Source: Chloroflexota bacterium
Lineage (GTDB): Bacteria; Chloroflexota; Ktedonobacteria; Ktedonobacterales; Ktedonobacteraceae
Direction: 5' to 3'
DNA: 64,000 nt
Assembly (NCBI GenBank): GCA_902810755.1
Contig: CADDYT010000008.1
Location: 21,348-85,347 of the forward strand
Part shown: positions 17,706 through 26,608 of the stretch, piece by piece
How positions within the stretch are numbered: the first letter of the stretch is position 1
Layout: the number at the start of each line of letters is the position of its first letter
Translations under genes and position numbers: made by a program
The notes under the pieces: generated by a model
Told to the model about the DNA's origin: nothing
What the model saw: the letters and a program-made list of their open reading frames with translations, nothing else
The model's database searches: none

Positions 17706-19778
17706 TCACCTTTTCTGCATGGGCAGGGTAAAACTGAAGGTTGCTCCCTGGCCGGGGGCGCTCTCGACAGAGATGGAGCCGTGATGGCGCTTGATGATTT
17801 CGCTGGCGAGGTAGAGGCCGATACCCAGGCCCGCAAAGGGCTGGTGGTTAGCGTCGCTGACCTGATAGTACCGCTCGAAAATCTTCTGCTGGTGTTCTCT
17901 GGCGATGCCGGGACCGAAATCCTGCACGCTGACACAGGCATTTTCCTGCCCGGCGGAGAGGCGCACCACGATCATATCGGCATCGGGAGTGTAGCGAATG
18001 GCGTTCGTCAGTAAATTGATGAGAACCTGCCCGATGCGGTCGGCGTCGCCGAGGATGGTGGCGTGTGTCTGCCCTTCCAGCCGTATGTGATGGCTGGCCG
18101 TTCCTTCCCTCACAGTTTCCACAATCTCGCGCACGAGGGTATCCAGTTGAAAGGGCTGCATCGCGTAGTCTAGCTGGCCGGTTTGCATACGGGAAATGTC
18201 CAGCAAATCCGTCACCAGCTTGGTGAGGCGCGTAACCTGGTGATCGACGCGCTCCAGATAGACCAGCGCCTGCGTATCCTGTTGCCTGCGCAGGCGCTGA
18301 CCGAGCAGGTGGAGAAAGCCTTTCAGGCTCGTCAACGGCGTGCGCAGTTCGTGGCTCGCCATAGCAATGAATTCATCTTTACGTTGCTCCTGCTCTTTGA
18401 ATTGCGTGATATCGTGCAGGACGCTTAACACAGCCCAGGGCCGACCGCGACTATCTGTCACCGCCGTCGAGGTAATCAGCAGCCAGCACACGTCGCTGTT
18501 CTCCTTCTTTCGCAAGCGTACCGTCACCTGCAAGGGGCCTTCCCCCGCGATGACGCGCCGACCCGGAAAACGCTCCGGGGAGAGAGGCTCGCCCTGCTCA
18601 TCGGTCACCTCAAACTGCTGCTCATAGAAAAGAGCGGGCGCGCGCAGTAGTTCTTCCACTGACCGGTAGCCGTTCAGCGTCGCGATTGCCTGGTTGGCAT
18701 AGAGAATCTTGCCATCCCTATCCTGCAAGATAATGCCGTCGTCAATGGTTTTAAGGATGGCTTCAAGTTGCCGGTTAGCGCGCTGCAACTGCTCTTCCAG
18801 TTGTGTGCGCCGCGCCAGTTCTTGCTGCGCTTCCTCGTAGAGCCGCGCATTGTCCAGCGTAATAGCGATGCGCCGCGCCAGTTCTTGCGCAAAGGCGAGA
18901 TCCTCGTGCGTATAGCGCCGTTGCGGCTGCGTAGAGGAGAAAGTAATCGCGCCGATCACTTTGCCGCGCGCAATCAGCGGCATTCCCATGTAGGATTTGA
19001 GGCCAAGCGCATCAATAATGGTCAGCAATTCCGCGTTCTCCTGCTCGTTCTCATAAAGCGGTTCATAATGGGCAACGTCGGAGATCAGTTCGGGCTGGCC
19101 GGTCTCAAGCAGTCTCTGCAAACCGTATGTGCTGCTTGCGCGGTCTTTATACTGCTGGTAGAGTTCGCGTACCAACGCCAGTTGCGCGGGGTCGATGTGA
19201 TTGACGGCAATATCTTTAATCTGTCGCTGCTCATCCAGCACGGCGATACGGCAATAATCGGCCAGTTCTGGCACAATCAACTGCGCAATCTCTTGCAGCG
19301 TGAACTGCTGATCCAGCGAGGAAGCCAGTTTCTCGCTGGCCTCGTTAAGCAAACGCTGTCGCTCCTCCGCCTGCTTGCGCTCTGTGATATTGCGGAAATT
19401 GCCAACGATGGCCTGAATGTGCGGGTCGTGCAGGTAATTCGAGCCGGTAGCCTCAACCCAGACCCAGGAACCGTTTTTGTGCCGGACACGATATTGCAGC
19501 GTGACCCGCCCGCCTGGCGTCTGAAGCAAGCTGGCGAATGCTTCCATAAACGCGGGAAAATCATCGGGATGCACGTAAGGTCGCGCGTCTACCCCCTGAA
19601 TCTCTTCCGGCCTGTAGCCTGAGACCCGCTCTACCGAATCGCTCGAATAAAGAACCTTTCCCTCGGCGCTGAGCAGTTGAATCGCGTCAGCACTTTGCTG
19701 AATCAGGGCGCGAAAGCGTTCTTCGCTCTGCCGCAGAACATCCAGCGCGGCATCCTGCCTGTTCATATCAGTCGCCAT
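17706..19778 (-). CDS. PAS-GAF-PAS sensor histidine kinase
   Basis: Soluble histidine kinase of 690 residues. The order is PAS with PAC (about 20-135, ending NITERKQAEE), GAF (about 150-310), a second PAS (about 340-465, ending LHDITQFKEQE), HisKA with SHELRTP (phospho-His about residue 476), then the ATPase domain (N box NLLTNAIRYTP, DFGPGI, GLGIGLYLA). It shares domain order and the C-terminal third with the kinase at 8307-10058, so the two look like paralogues. There is no membrane segment and no adjacent response regulator. ATG 19778 has AAGGAT eight to ten bases upstream; the longer frame begins in low-quality sequence. Confidence 0.9.
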   Translation of the reverse strand: MATDMNRQDAALDVLRQSEERFRALIQQSADAIQLLSAEGKVLYSSDSVERVSGYRPEEIQGVDARPYVHPDDFPAFMEAFASLLQTPGGRVTLQYRVRHKNGSWVWVEATGSNYLHDPHIQAIVGNFRNITERKQAEERQRLLNEASEKLASSLDQQFTLQEIAQLIVPELADYCRIAVLDEQRQIKDIAVNHIDPAQLALVRELYQQYKDRASSTYGLQRLLETGQPELISDVAHYEPLYENEQENAELLTIIDALGLKSYMGMPLIARGKVIGAITFSSTQPQRRYTHEDLAFAQELARRIAITLDNARLYEEAQQELARRTQLEEQLQRANRQLEAILKTIDDGIILQDRDGKILYANQAIATLNGYRSVEELLRAPALFYEQQFEVTDEQGEPLSPERFPGRRVIAGEGPLQVTVRLRKKENSDVCWLLITSTAVTDSRGRPWAVLSVLHDITQFKEQEQRKDEFIAMASHELRTPLTSLKGFLHLLGQRLRRQQDTQALVYLERVDHQVTRLTKLVTDLLDISRMQTGQLDYAMQPFQLDTLVREIVETVREGTASHHIRLEGQTHATILGDADRIGQVLINLLTNAIRYTPDADMIVVRLSAGQENACVSVQDFGPGIAREHQQKIFERYYQVSDANHQPFAGLGIGLYLASEIIKRHHGSISVESAPGQGATFSFTLPMQKR

Positions 19779-19956
19779 GCAATCTATCCTTTTTGCCAGC
19801 GCGGACTCATCCGCTTCATACGCTACTATACCATGTTTTTCCCTTTCTCTCAAACCGGGCAAAGGCAACCCTGGACAGGTCGTGCTATGAGTAATCATCG
19901 CCGACGTGGCATGCCATGCGCGTGGCCGCCGGTCATGGCATTGCCAGGATATAGCT

Positions 19957-20826
19957 CTACACAAACAGCGGCATCATGCCCAGGCGGTTGACAAGTTCCT
20001 GCATCTGCGCATCTGTTGGCTCAGTTTGACCAGGCTGGAAGCGGCTGGCGGCATCGAGAACCATTGGCAGCAAATGGATGTCACCAACGGTGTTGAGGAA
20101 GATGCCCGGCTGTTTGAGTGTCCAGTGAACGGCGAGATCGATATCTTGCTGGTTATCCAGTGGCTGGTACCACGTTTCGTGTGTATGCGGGTGCCCCCAC
20201 CAGGGCCGATAGGCGATGGATTTGATCGTCTGCACGGCGACATTGCGTTGCTGGCAGGCGGCGAGCAGGGCATTGAAGTTTTCTGCGTAGTAGGGACTCT
20301 GCATGGTCAGAAAGTTGTAGGGCAGCAAGACCGAATCGAAGTCGTAGCGTTCGAGGCTGCGCCGATGGGTGGCGGCAATCTCCAGCCCGTGTCCGGTAAC
20401 GCCGATAGCGCGTACCAGGCCCTGATGCTTCGCCTCGATAGCTGCTTCAATCGCGCCGCCGGGACTGAGAGCAATGTCCCACTCGATGGGGTCGACGAGG
20501 TTGTGCAACTGCCACAGGTCTATAGAGTCAATGCCCATGCGTTCGAGGGAGCGATGCAGATCCTCCTTCGCGGCCTGAGCCGTGCGCCCGTCGGTTTTCG
20601 TGGCAACAAAAAATTGCGAGCGATACTGCTTGAGCCAGGGGGCAATACGCAATTCAGCATCCCCATAGCTGGCTGCCACATCGATATGATTGACGCCGTA
20701 CTGGAGCAATACTTCCAGCGTTCTGTCCGCCTCCTCCTGCGTCACATGACTGAGAGCAGCCGCGCCAAAAAGCGCGCGCGTACTCATATGACCGCTGCGA
20801 CCAAATACCTGCTTTGCTATTGCCAT
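19957..20826 (-). CDS. aldo/keto reductase
   Basis: NAD(P)H-dependent oxidoreductase of the aldo/keto reductase family, 289 residues. The catalytic tetrad is visible as Asp49 and Tyr54 ([12 protein letters not shown]), Lys77 (VATKT) and His108 (LWQLHN). The fold is a (beta/alpha)8 barrel acting in the cytoplasm. The C-terminal part ([15 protein letters not shown]) corresponds to the cofactor-binding loop. Its substrate is unknown. It lies 150 bp after the peroxiredoxin gene on the same strand. Confidence 0.9.
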   Translation of the reverse strand: MAIAKQVFGRSGHMSTRALFGAAALSHVTQEEADRTLEVLLQYGVNHIDVAASYGDAELRIAPWLKQYRSQFFVATKTDGRTAQAAKEDLHRSLERMGIDSIDLWQLHNLVDPIEWDIALSPGGAIEAAIEAKHQGLVRAIGVTGHGLEIAATHRRSLERYDFDSVLLPYNFLTMQSPYYAENFNALLAACQQRNVAVQTIKSIAYRPWWGHPHTHETWYQPLDNQQDIDLAVHWTLKQPGIFLNTVGDIHLLPMVLDAASRFQPGQTEPTDAQMQELVNRLGMMPLFV

Positions 20827-20976
20827 CTCTTCTGTTCCTCCGATCTTCCTTTTTACTGCTGTCTGACTCTGCTACCATTAAAAGCTTTGTCCTTTTCATT
20901 GTAGCTCTCCACCAGCACGATTGGATAGAGCAACAGATGACGATGCCGACGCAATTGATTTCGTTATTTCCCGCTT

Positions 20977-21480
20977 TTACTCATGCTCCCTGCGCAGCGT
21001 TTGTAGCACTCGCATTGCCTCCTCAACGTGTTTTTCGGCGGCAAACTGGGCGATGAAGATGTGGCGCACGAGGCCTTGTTTGTCGATGACAAAGGTGACG
21101 CGCCCGGGCAGCAGGCCTAGCATGGGAGAAACGCCATAGCGTTTGCGCACACTGCCATCTCTGTCGCTAAGCAAGATGAAGGGAAGACGGTGCCGGGCGG
21201 CGAAGCTCTGGTGCGCCTGTTCAGAGTCTGAACTGATGCCGATGACTTCGGCCCCCATTTCTTTGAAAATCTCGTAGCTATCGCGGAAGGCGCAAGCTTC
21301 TGCGGTGCAACCGGGAGTAAAGTCTTTCGGGTAAAAGTAGAGAACGATGTCGCTTTTGCCAATAAAGTTTGAGAGGCTGATCGGCTGGCCCTTCTGATCC
21401 GGGAGCGTGAAGTCAGGGGCCTGGTCGCCTATCTTTATTTTGTTGCTTGCTGATCGCGCTTGCTCGTTTGGGGTGTTCAT
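20977..21480 (-). CDS. bcp: peroxiredoxin of the BCP/PrxQ type
   Basis: Thiol peroxidase, 167 residues. The peroxidatic cysteine is Cys58 in FYPKDFTPGCTAEACAF, with a resolving-type Cys63 five residues later, the arrangement of atypical 2-Cys PrxQ/BCP enzymes. It reduces H2O2 and alkyl hydroperoxides with thioredoxin-like partners. The N-terminus carries the usual GDQAPDFTLPDQKG motif. It is upstream of the aldo/keto reductase in the same direction, perhaps a small stress unit. Confidence 0.92.
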   Translation of the reverse strand: MNTPNEQARSASNKIKIGDQAPDFTLPDQKGQPISLSNFIGKSDIVLYFYPKDFTPGCTAEACAFRDSYEIFKEMGAEVIGISSDSEQAHQSFAARHRLPFILLSDRDGSVRKRYGVSPMLGLLPGRVTFVIDKQGLVRHIFIAQFAAEKHVEEAMRVLQTLRREHE

Positions 21481-21702
21481 GAGTGTTTTTCATTCTCCTT
21501 CTGGCACTGCGGTGATCTCGCCACCGATTTATCTAACTCGCATTGATACCTACGCATCACGTTACTTATATGTCATAGCGCGCCCTCTTTTTCCTGTCAA
21601 GCGTGTCACCGCTCAGTACATTTCTGGCGTGTAGTGAAAAACAACATCCCGTTCCTGCTCTGCTGGCAGGCTACATTTCAGAGATAGACTGGAAAAGCTT
21701 TG

Positions 21703-22947
21703 ATGATGAACACGTTCCCGCAAGTAGACATCGTTGAAAGAACCAGCGTTGAGACCTCTGCCTTCTTTGTCCCCATTTTCCCCGCATATGCGCATCGAGA
21801 GGACAGGCCACGTTTCCTGCTCACACCCGACGTGGGCATTGGCGACGCCGTAGCTATCGGGTTGAGCGCCGTTGACCAGATCGTCAGGAACGATGCCGGG
21901 GCATGGGGCGCCATCGATATCCTCTGCAACCGCGTGCAGGCGCAACTGTTTGCACACGACCCGCGTATCAACCGCGTGATCGTCAGCGATTGTCGCTTTT
22001 TTCCGGGGCGGCAAATTTCGCAGTGGCTGCGCGGCATCGTGCTGGATGAAAACGCGCGACGGCTGGTGACGTTCCTGCACGAGCGGCACTACGAGGCCAT
22101 CCATCCCGGCATCGTCGCGCCTGGCCTCTACTTCCGACTGCACGCGCGCCTGATGTATCCCGACGTGCTGAAACTGGCGCGCGATATCTTCTTTCCCCGC
22201 CTGTACGCCAATCTCTCCATGCGTAAAGTGGCGAGACAGATGGTGAACCGCTACTTCGGACAAAGCGCGCCGGTCGATGAATCTGTCGATGAGGTACTAC
22301 TCTATGTGAGCCACGAACATATGCAGAAGGCGCGCGCACTGGCCGCGAGGCTCAAAACGCGCGCAGCCGGGAGTGCCTGTAAGCTGTTGCTGGTGGCTCC
22401 TGATAGCGCATCCGCCGTTACGAGACCGCCCACGCGCCTGCTGGCAGCGGCGCTCTCTCAGGTCCTTGCGCGCTGCCCTCATCTGCTGGTCGCGATTCTG
22501 CCCGCCTATACCGACAGGCTGTGCGCGGGCAGGCTCTGGCACGCGCTGGCCTGTGATGACAGGCATGCCAGTCGTGTCATCTTACTTCCCGCAGAGCCGC
22601 GCATGCCACTGCTCGAACTGGCGGCCCTGCTCAACCAGACCAATATCATCCTGACAGGCGACACGGGAGTGATGCACCTGGCGGCGGCCACGAAACGTGT
22701 AGCGGGAGAAGATGGCGACTGTCCGGCACACAACACATCCAGAATCATCGCCCTCTTCGGCGGCACCAATCCCGGTTTTTACGGCTACCGAACGCGCACC
22801 ACCATTCTCGGCGAAGGCCGTCCCGAGCAACGTTCCTTTCGCCCCGGCTTCTCCAAAGAAGGCTATGACACGCGAGGAAAAGATTTGTTCGACCATATCG
22901 ATCCACAGATGGTGGTAGATGCTATTATGTGTCACCTGTTCATGTGA
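21703..22947 (+). CDS. glycosyltransferase family 9 (heptosyltransferase-like)
   Basis: GT-B enzyme of about 414 residues. An early LLTPDVGIGDAVAIG segment matches the GxGD motif of the N-terminal Rossmann domain. The C-terminal domain has the GT9 hallmark ILTGDTGVMHLAAA, which contacts the nucleotide sugar, followed by IIALFGGTNP. Family members move heptose or other sugars onto cell-surface glycans. In a Chloroflexota host without classical LPS, the acceptor is open. ATG 21703 is used; 21706 is equally possible. The dehydrogenase gene follows after 45 bp on the same strand, so the two may be co-transcribed. Confidence 0.85.
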   Translation: MMNTFPQVDIVERTSVETSAFFVPIFPAYAHREDRPRFLLTPDVGIGDAVAIGLSAVDQIVRNDAGAWGAIDILCNRVQAQLFAHDPRINRVIVSDCRFFPGRQISQWLRGIVLDENARRLVTFLHERHYEAIHPGIVAPGLYFRLHARLMYPDVLKLARDIFFPRLYANLSMRKVARQMVNRYFGQSAPVDESVDEVLLYVSHEHMQKARALAARLKTRAAGSACKLLLVAPDSASAVTRPPTRLLAAALSQVLARCPHLLVAILPAYTDRLCAGRLWHALACDDRHASRVILLPAEPRMPLLELAALLNQTNIILTGDTGVMHLAAATKRVAGEDGDCPAHNTSRIIALFGGTNPGFYGYRTRTTILGEGRPEQRSFRPGFSKEGYDTRGKDLFDHIDPQMVVDAIMCHLFM

Positions 22948-22992
22948 GTTTGATGTCCGTAGGGCAGCCGTGTTTCCGCTATAAGGAAGTCT

Positions 22993-23964
22993 ATGGAACA
23001 ACCTGTTATATCAGACAGAGGAGACATCCCCGCGCGCAGTCTTTTGCTGACGGCCCCGCAGCGTTTAGAATGGGTCAGCGCGACCCTGCCTCCGTTGGGG
23101 GAGCGGGACGTGCTGGTGCAGACACGTACAGGAGCGATTAGCACTGGCAGCGAACTGCCGCACTACCTGGGAAACTCGCGGAGCAGCAAGCCGACGAGCT
23201 ATCCGTGCATGACCGGCTATGAAAGCGTTGGCACGGTGCTGGCCTGCGGCGTCGCCGTGCAACATATTCGCGTGGGAGAGCGCGTTGTCGCTTTCTACGG
23301 ACACAGGACGCACGCGATTGTACCGGAGGCGAAGGCAATTGTCGTGCCGGCTGACATCTCGGATGCGCTGGCAATACTGGCAATTCTCAGTTGCGATGCC
23401 GCGAAGGGCGTGCGCAAACTCGCGCCTCAAGCAGATGAGCCTGTTCTCGTGACGGGCGCCGGTACAATGGGTCTGCTCACGCTCTTCATCCTCAAAGCCT
23501 GTGGGGTGGCCATCGTTGATATGGTTGAGCCACGTAGAGAACGGCACGCCCTGGCATACAGGCTGGGGGCCAGCCATGTCCTGTGTCCGCAAGATTTGCC
23601 GACGACGAGCGAAAGCTACGCGGCTGGCTTCGAGTGTTCGAGCAGTAATGCGGCCTTTACCCTGCTCCAGCAGCAGATGCAACAGGATGGGCGCATCTGC
23701 ATTACCGCCGACGGCAACAGAGAGCCACTTGTGCTGGCGCCAGCCTTCCACGAAAAAGAGTTGCAGCTTGTCGGCTCAAGCGATGGCTGGGATTATCACG
23801 CACACGCCGCCTGGTATTTCCAGTACCTCCGGCAGCACCCAACCAGCCTGGAAGCACTGTTTGAGATTAGAGTATCAGCCGATGCCTTAATAGCCACCTT
23901 CGCCCATCTGGCGGCAGGCGCGCTACAACCGGTGAAGGTGCTGGTCGATTACGCAGAGCCTTAA
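22993..23964 (+). CDS. medium-chain dehydrogenase/reductase, zinc-ligand-poor type
   Basis: Medium-chain alcohol dehydrogenase-like protein, 323 residues. The Rossmann motif VTGAGTMGLLTL and the substrate domain (CMTGYESVGTVLACG) are clear. In place of the catalytic-zinc Cys the sequence reads GAISTGSELPHY, as in BchC-like and threonine-dehydrogenase-like relatives that start with STGxE. The four-Cys structural zinc loop is absent, so it is probably zinc-independent or has altered metal binding. It follows the GT9 gene in the same direction. Its role is unknown. Confidence 0.8.
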   Translation: MEQPVISDRGDIPARSLLLTAPQRLEWVSATLPPLGERDVLVQTRTGAISTGSELPHYLGNSRSSKPTSYPCMTGYESVGTVLACGVAVQHIRVGERVVAFYGHRTHAIVPEAKAIVVPADISDALAILAILSCDAAKGVRKLAPQADEPVLVTGAGTMGLLTLFILKACGVAIVDMVEPRRERHALAYRLGASHVLCPQDLPTTSESYAAGFECSSSNAAFTLLQQQMQQDGRICITADGNREPLVLAPAFHEKELQLVGSSDGWDYHAHAAWYFQYLRQHPTSLEALFEIRVSADALIATFAHLAAGALQPVKVLVDYAEP

Positions 23965-24038
23965 CGCCTGTTTCCTCTCGACAGGCGACTTCCGTTATGG
24001 TACACTGCTCTTAGAATGTTTGTGTGGAGCGTATGTGT

Positions 24039-25061
24039 ATGTCGACCCCGTATGATGAGAGTTTTAAGACGCTGATCCGAGATGATCCGTTAGCCTTTAT
24101 CCATCTGATGTTTCCCGGCGCGCAGCTGGTGCGGCAGTTGCGGGAGAAACTGAAAGAATGGAAGCTGGAGGTGGATGCCCTTTTTGAAATTACGCTGGAA
24201 AGCGGAATCCCGATCCTGGTGCATTACGAGTTCCAGACCTACAATGATCCAGAAATGGCGAAACGGCTCTTGCGCTATAATGTGCTGATCTGGAGCGAGT
24301 ACAATCTGCCGGTCTGTTCCTGTGTCATCCATGTGCTGGGCGATGGTCACTTACCCACCTCACCCTTTCAGCTCGAAATTGACCCGACCAGACCGATCTT
24401 CCGCTTTCACTTTGACGTTCTCGAATTAGGGGAGCTATCCCCCGAAGAGCTGATGCAAACGGGTCAACCCAACCTGTTTCCGCTCCTGCCCTTTACCAGA
24501 GGCGGAGCCAGCCGTGAGGTGGTTGAGACCGTTTTTGAAGAACTGGTGCAAAGCGGCAAAACCAACTTACTCTCCGTCGCCCAGACGCTGGCTTCCCTGG
24601 CTTTCGGGCGGGCAAAGAATGATACCGATCAGGAATGGCTTCTCAGGAGGTACAGGCAAATGTTTGATATTATCAAAGATACTCCTGTTTACAGGGAGAT
24701 GGTGCGCGATGCTCGTGAAGAGGGATGGGAGAAAGGGTTGAAAGAGGGACGGGAGGAAGGGTTGAAAGAGGGACTGGAAAAGGGACTGGAAAAGGGACTG
24801 GAAAAGGGACTGGAAAAGGGGATCGAGGAGGGGCGCAAGCAGGGTCAAGTAGAGGCATTAGAGCAGACTTTGATAGATCTCATTGCTGATCGCTTTCCCA
24901 GACTGGTTCGCTTTGCGAGAAGACAGCTTTCAGACGTTGATGATCCAGCCCTTTTGCGCCTGCTGGTTCTTAAGCTCAGTACCGCTCAGACGGCGGAGGA
25001 AGCGCGGGAACAACTGCTGACCATCATAGAAGAAGCTGACGAAGAGCAGGGCGAGCAATAG
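24039..25061 (+). CDS. Rpn-type PD-(D/E)XK nuclease / transposase-like protein
   Basis: A 340-residue protein of the recombination-promoting-nuclease family (PDDEXK transposase-like, DUF4351-like C-terminus). The nuclease core shows Asp46 (KLEVDALFEI) and the HYEFQT motif with Glu64 and Gln66. The C-terminal part has a repeated Lys/Glu/Gly coiled segment built of GLEKG units, then a helical tail (LIADRFPRLVRFARRQL). Rpn proteins cut DNA and are often transferred or phase-variable. ATG 24039 has GGAG nine bases upstream; GTG 24024 and ATG 24033 are alternatives. It is flanked downstream by a hairpin terminator and has no transposase partner. Confidence 0.85.
   Translation: MSTPYDESFKTLIRDDPLAFIHLMFPGAQLVRQLREKLKEWKLEVDALFEITLESGIPILVHYEFQTYNDPEMAKRLLRYNVLIWSEYNLPVCSCVIHVLGDGHLPTSPFQLEIDPTRPIFRFHFDVLELGELSPEELMQTGQPNLFPLLPFTRGGASREVVETVFEELVQSGKTNLLSVAQTLASLAFGRAKNDTDQEWLLRRYRQMFDIIKDTPVYREMVRDAREEGWEKGLKEGREEGLKEGLEKGLEKGLEKGLEKGIEEGRKQGQVEALEQTLIDLIADRFPRLVRFARRQLSDVDDPALLRLLVLKLSTAQTAEEAREQLLTIIEEADEEQGEQ
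24771..24818 (+). repeat. four perfect 12-bp tandem repeats inside the Rpn-type gene
   Basis: The unit GGACTGGAAAAG occurs four times back to back and encodes Gly-Leu-Glu-Lys each time. Degenerate units lie on both sides (24735-24770 and 24819-24835). Being a multiple of three, copy-number change would lengthen or shorten the linker without a frameshift. Confidence 0.9.
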
Positions 25062-25097
25062 ACAAATGTAAGGTCGCCTTCAAAACAGGACTGATAA

Positions 25098-25154
25098 GCG
25101 AGCGAAGCAAAGAGGACGTGGCAAGTTTGTCCGCGTCCTCTTTGCTTCGCTCGC
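25098..25154. terminator. hairpin terminator after the Rpn-type gene
   Basis: Perfect 21-bp arms, 25098-25118 and 25134-25154, with a 15-base loop. It lies 36 bp downstream of the stop at 25061 and 68 bp upstream of the peptidase start. No U-tract follows. Confidence 0.7.
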
Positions 25155-25222
25155 CATACTCTGGACAATCCTGCCCTCCCCTGCTACCATAGGAGCATAT
25201 CTTATCATGGTGGAAAGGATGG

Positions 25223-26605
25223 ATGTTTGCTATGGCAAGCCAGGTAGAAACCTATATTCGCGAACACGAGGATCGCTTTCTGGAAGATCTGAAGGGGTGG
25301 CTGCGCATTCCGAGCATCAGCACGCTGCCGGAGCATGTGGGCGACGTGCAGCAGGCTGCCGAATATGCCGCCGACCAGTTGCGGCGCATCGGCTTCGAGC
25401 AGGTGCAGGTGATACCAACGAAGGGACACCCGCTCGTCTATGGCGAATGGCTCAAGGCGCCGGGCAAGCCGACGCTGCTCATTTACGGGCATTACGATGT
25501 GCAGCCCGTTGACCCCCTCGATCTGTGGGAGTCGCCGCCGTTCGAGCCGACGATTCGCGGAGGCAACCTCTATGCGCGCGGCGCTGCCGATGACAAGGGG
25601 CAGACGATGCTCGTTTTCAAGGCGCTGGAATCGTTAATGACCGTCAACGGCAGGCTGCCCGTCAACGTGCGCGTGCTGATCGAGGGAGAGGAGGAGGCCG
25701 GCGGCGAGTCCATCGAGCAGTACGTGCGCGCCTACCCCGAACGCCTGCGCTGCGACGCCGCCTTCATCTGCGATACCGGCATGCCTTCGCCGGAACTGCC
25801 CGCGCTAGTCTACGGATTGCGCGGCATTGTCTACACGGAGGTCGAGGCGCGCGGGGCAAAGCGAGACCTGCATTCGGGGATGTACGGCGGGGTCGCGCCC
25901 AACCCGCTGCACGCGCTCGCGCTCATCATTGCCGGGCTGAAGGATGCCGAAGGGCATATTCATATCCCCGGCCTCTATGACCACGTGCGCAAGCCGACGG
26001 CGGAGGAAGAAGCCTTCTGGCGGGAGGATCCGCTGCACACGGAAGAGGCATTGCTGGAAGAGATGGGCGTGCCGCAACTGGTGGGCGAGAACGAGTACCC
26101 GGCCCTGGAGCGACTGGGCGCGCGCCCGACACTGGAAGTTCACGGCATCGTCGGCGGCTTCACGGGCGAGGGGGCCAAGACCGTCATTCCCGCCGAGGCA
26201 AAGGCCAAGATCAGCCTGCGCCTGCCCCCGGATGTAACCTCGGAGGAAGCGTTCGCGCTCTTTGAGCGGCGCGTGCATGAACTGGCCCCGCCGGGAGTGC
26301 AGATCACGGTGCGCAACATTCACGGCGGCGAGTCGGTGCTGGTGCCGGTGGATACCGCGCCCATGCGCGCCGCCGCTGCTGCCCTGCAAGAGGTCTACGG
26401 CAGAGAGCCGGTCTTCCTGCGCGAAGGCGGCTCCATTCCCATCGCCGCCCTCTTCTATACCGTGCTGAACGTCCCCGTCGTCATGATGGGCTTCGGCCTG
26501 CCCGACGACAACCTGCACGCCCCCAACGAGAAATATTCCATCTCGCAATTTTATAAGGGCATTCGCACGGTCGCCAGCTTCTTGCAGCGGTTGGGACAGG
26601 AGTAG
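25223..26605 (+). CDS. M20 family dipeptidase/peptidase
   Basis: Zinc-dependent exopeptidase of clan MH, 460 residues. Metal ligands are recognisable: His90 and the catalytic-motif Asp92 in IYGHYDVQP, bridging Asp123 in ARGAADDKG, and the general base and ligand pair in IEGEEEAGG (Glu156/Glu157 region). The dimerisation domain is inserted around residues 210-330. Family members (CNDP-like, PepV-like) hydrolyse dipeptides or acyl-amino acids in the cytoplasm; there is no signal peptide. The stop is followed after 3 bp by a second M20 gene, so the two form an operon and could make a heterodimer or act on different peptides. Confidence 0.92.
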   Translation: MFAMASQVETYIREHEDRFLEDLKGWLRIPSISTLPEHVGDVQQAAEYAADQLRRIGFEQVQVIPTKGHPLVYGEWLKAPGKPTLLIYGHYDVQPVDPLDLWESPPFEPTIRGGNLYARGAADDKGQTMLVFKALESLMTVNGRLPVNVRVLIEGEEEAGGESIEQYVRAYPERLRCDAAFICDTGMPSPELPALVYGLRGIVYTEVEARGAKRDLHSGMYGGVAPNPLHALALIIAGLKDAEGHIHIPGLYDHVRKPTAEEEAFWREDPLHTEEALLEEMGVPQLVGENEYPALERLGARPTLEVHGIVGGFTGEGAKTVIPAEAKAKISLRLPPDVTSEEAFALFERRVHELAPPGVQITVRNIHGGESVLVPVDTAPMRAAAAALQEVYGREPVFLREGGSIPIAALFYTVLNVPVVMMGFGLPDDNLHAPNEKYSISQFYKGIRTVASFLQRLGQE

Positions 26606-26608
26606 AGC

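Noticed and set aside
24771..24835. CRISPR-like short repeats
   Set aside because: The 12-bp units are contiguous, in frame and coding (GLEK), without spacers.
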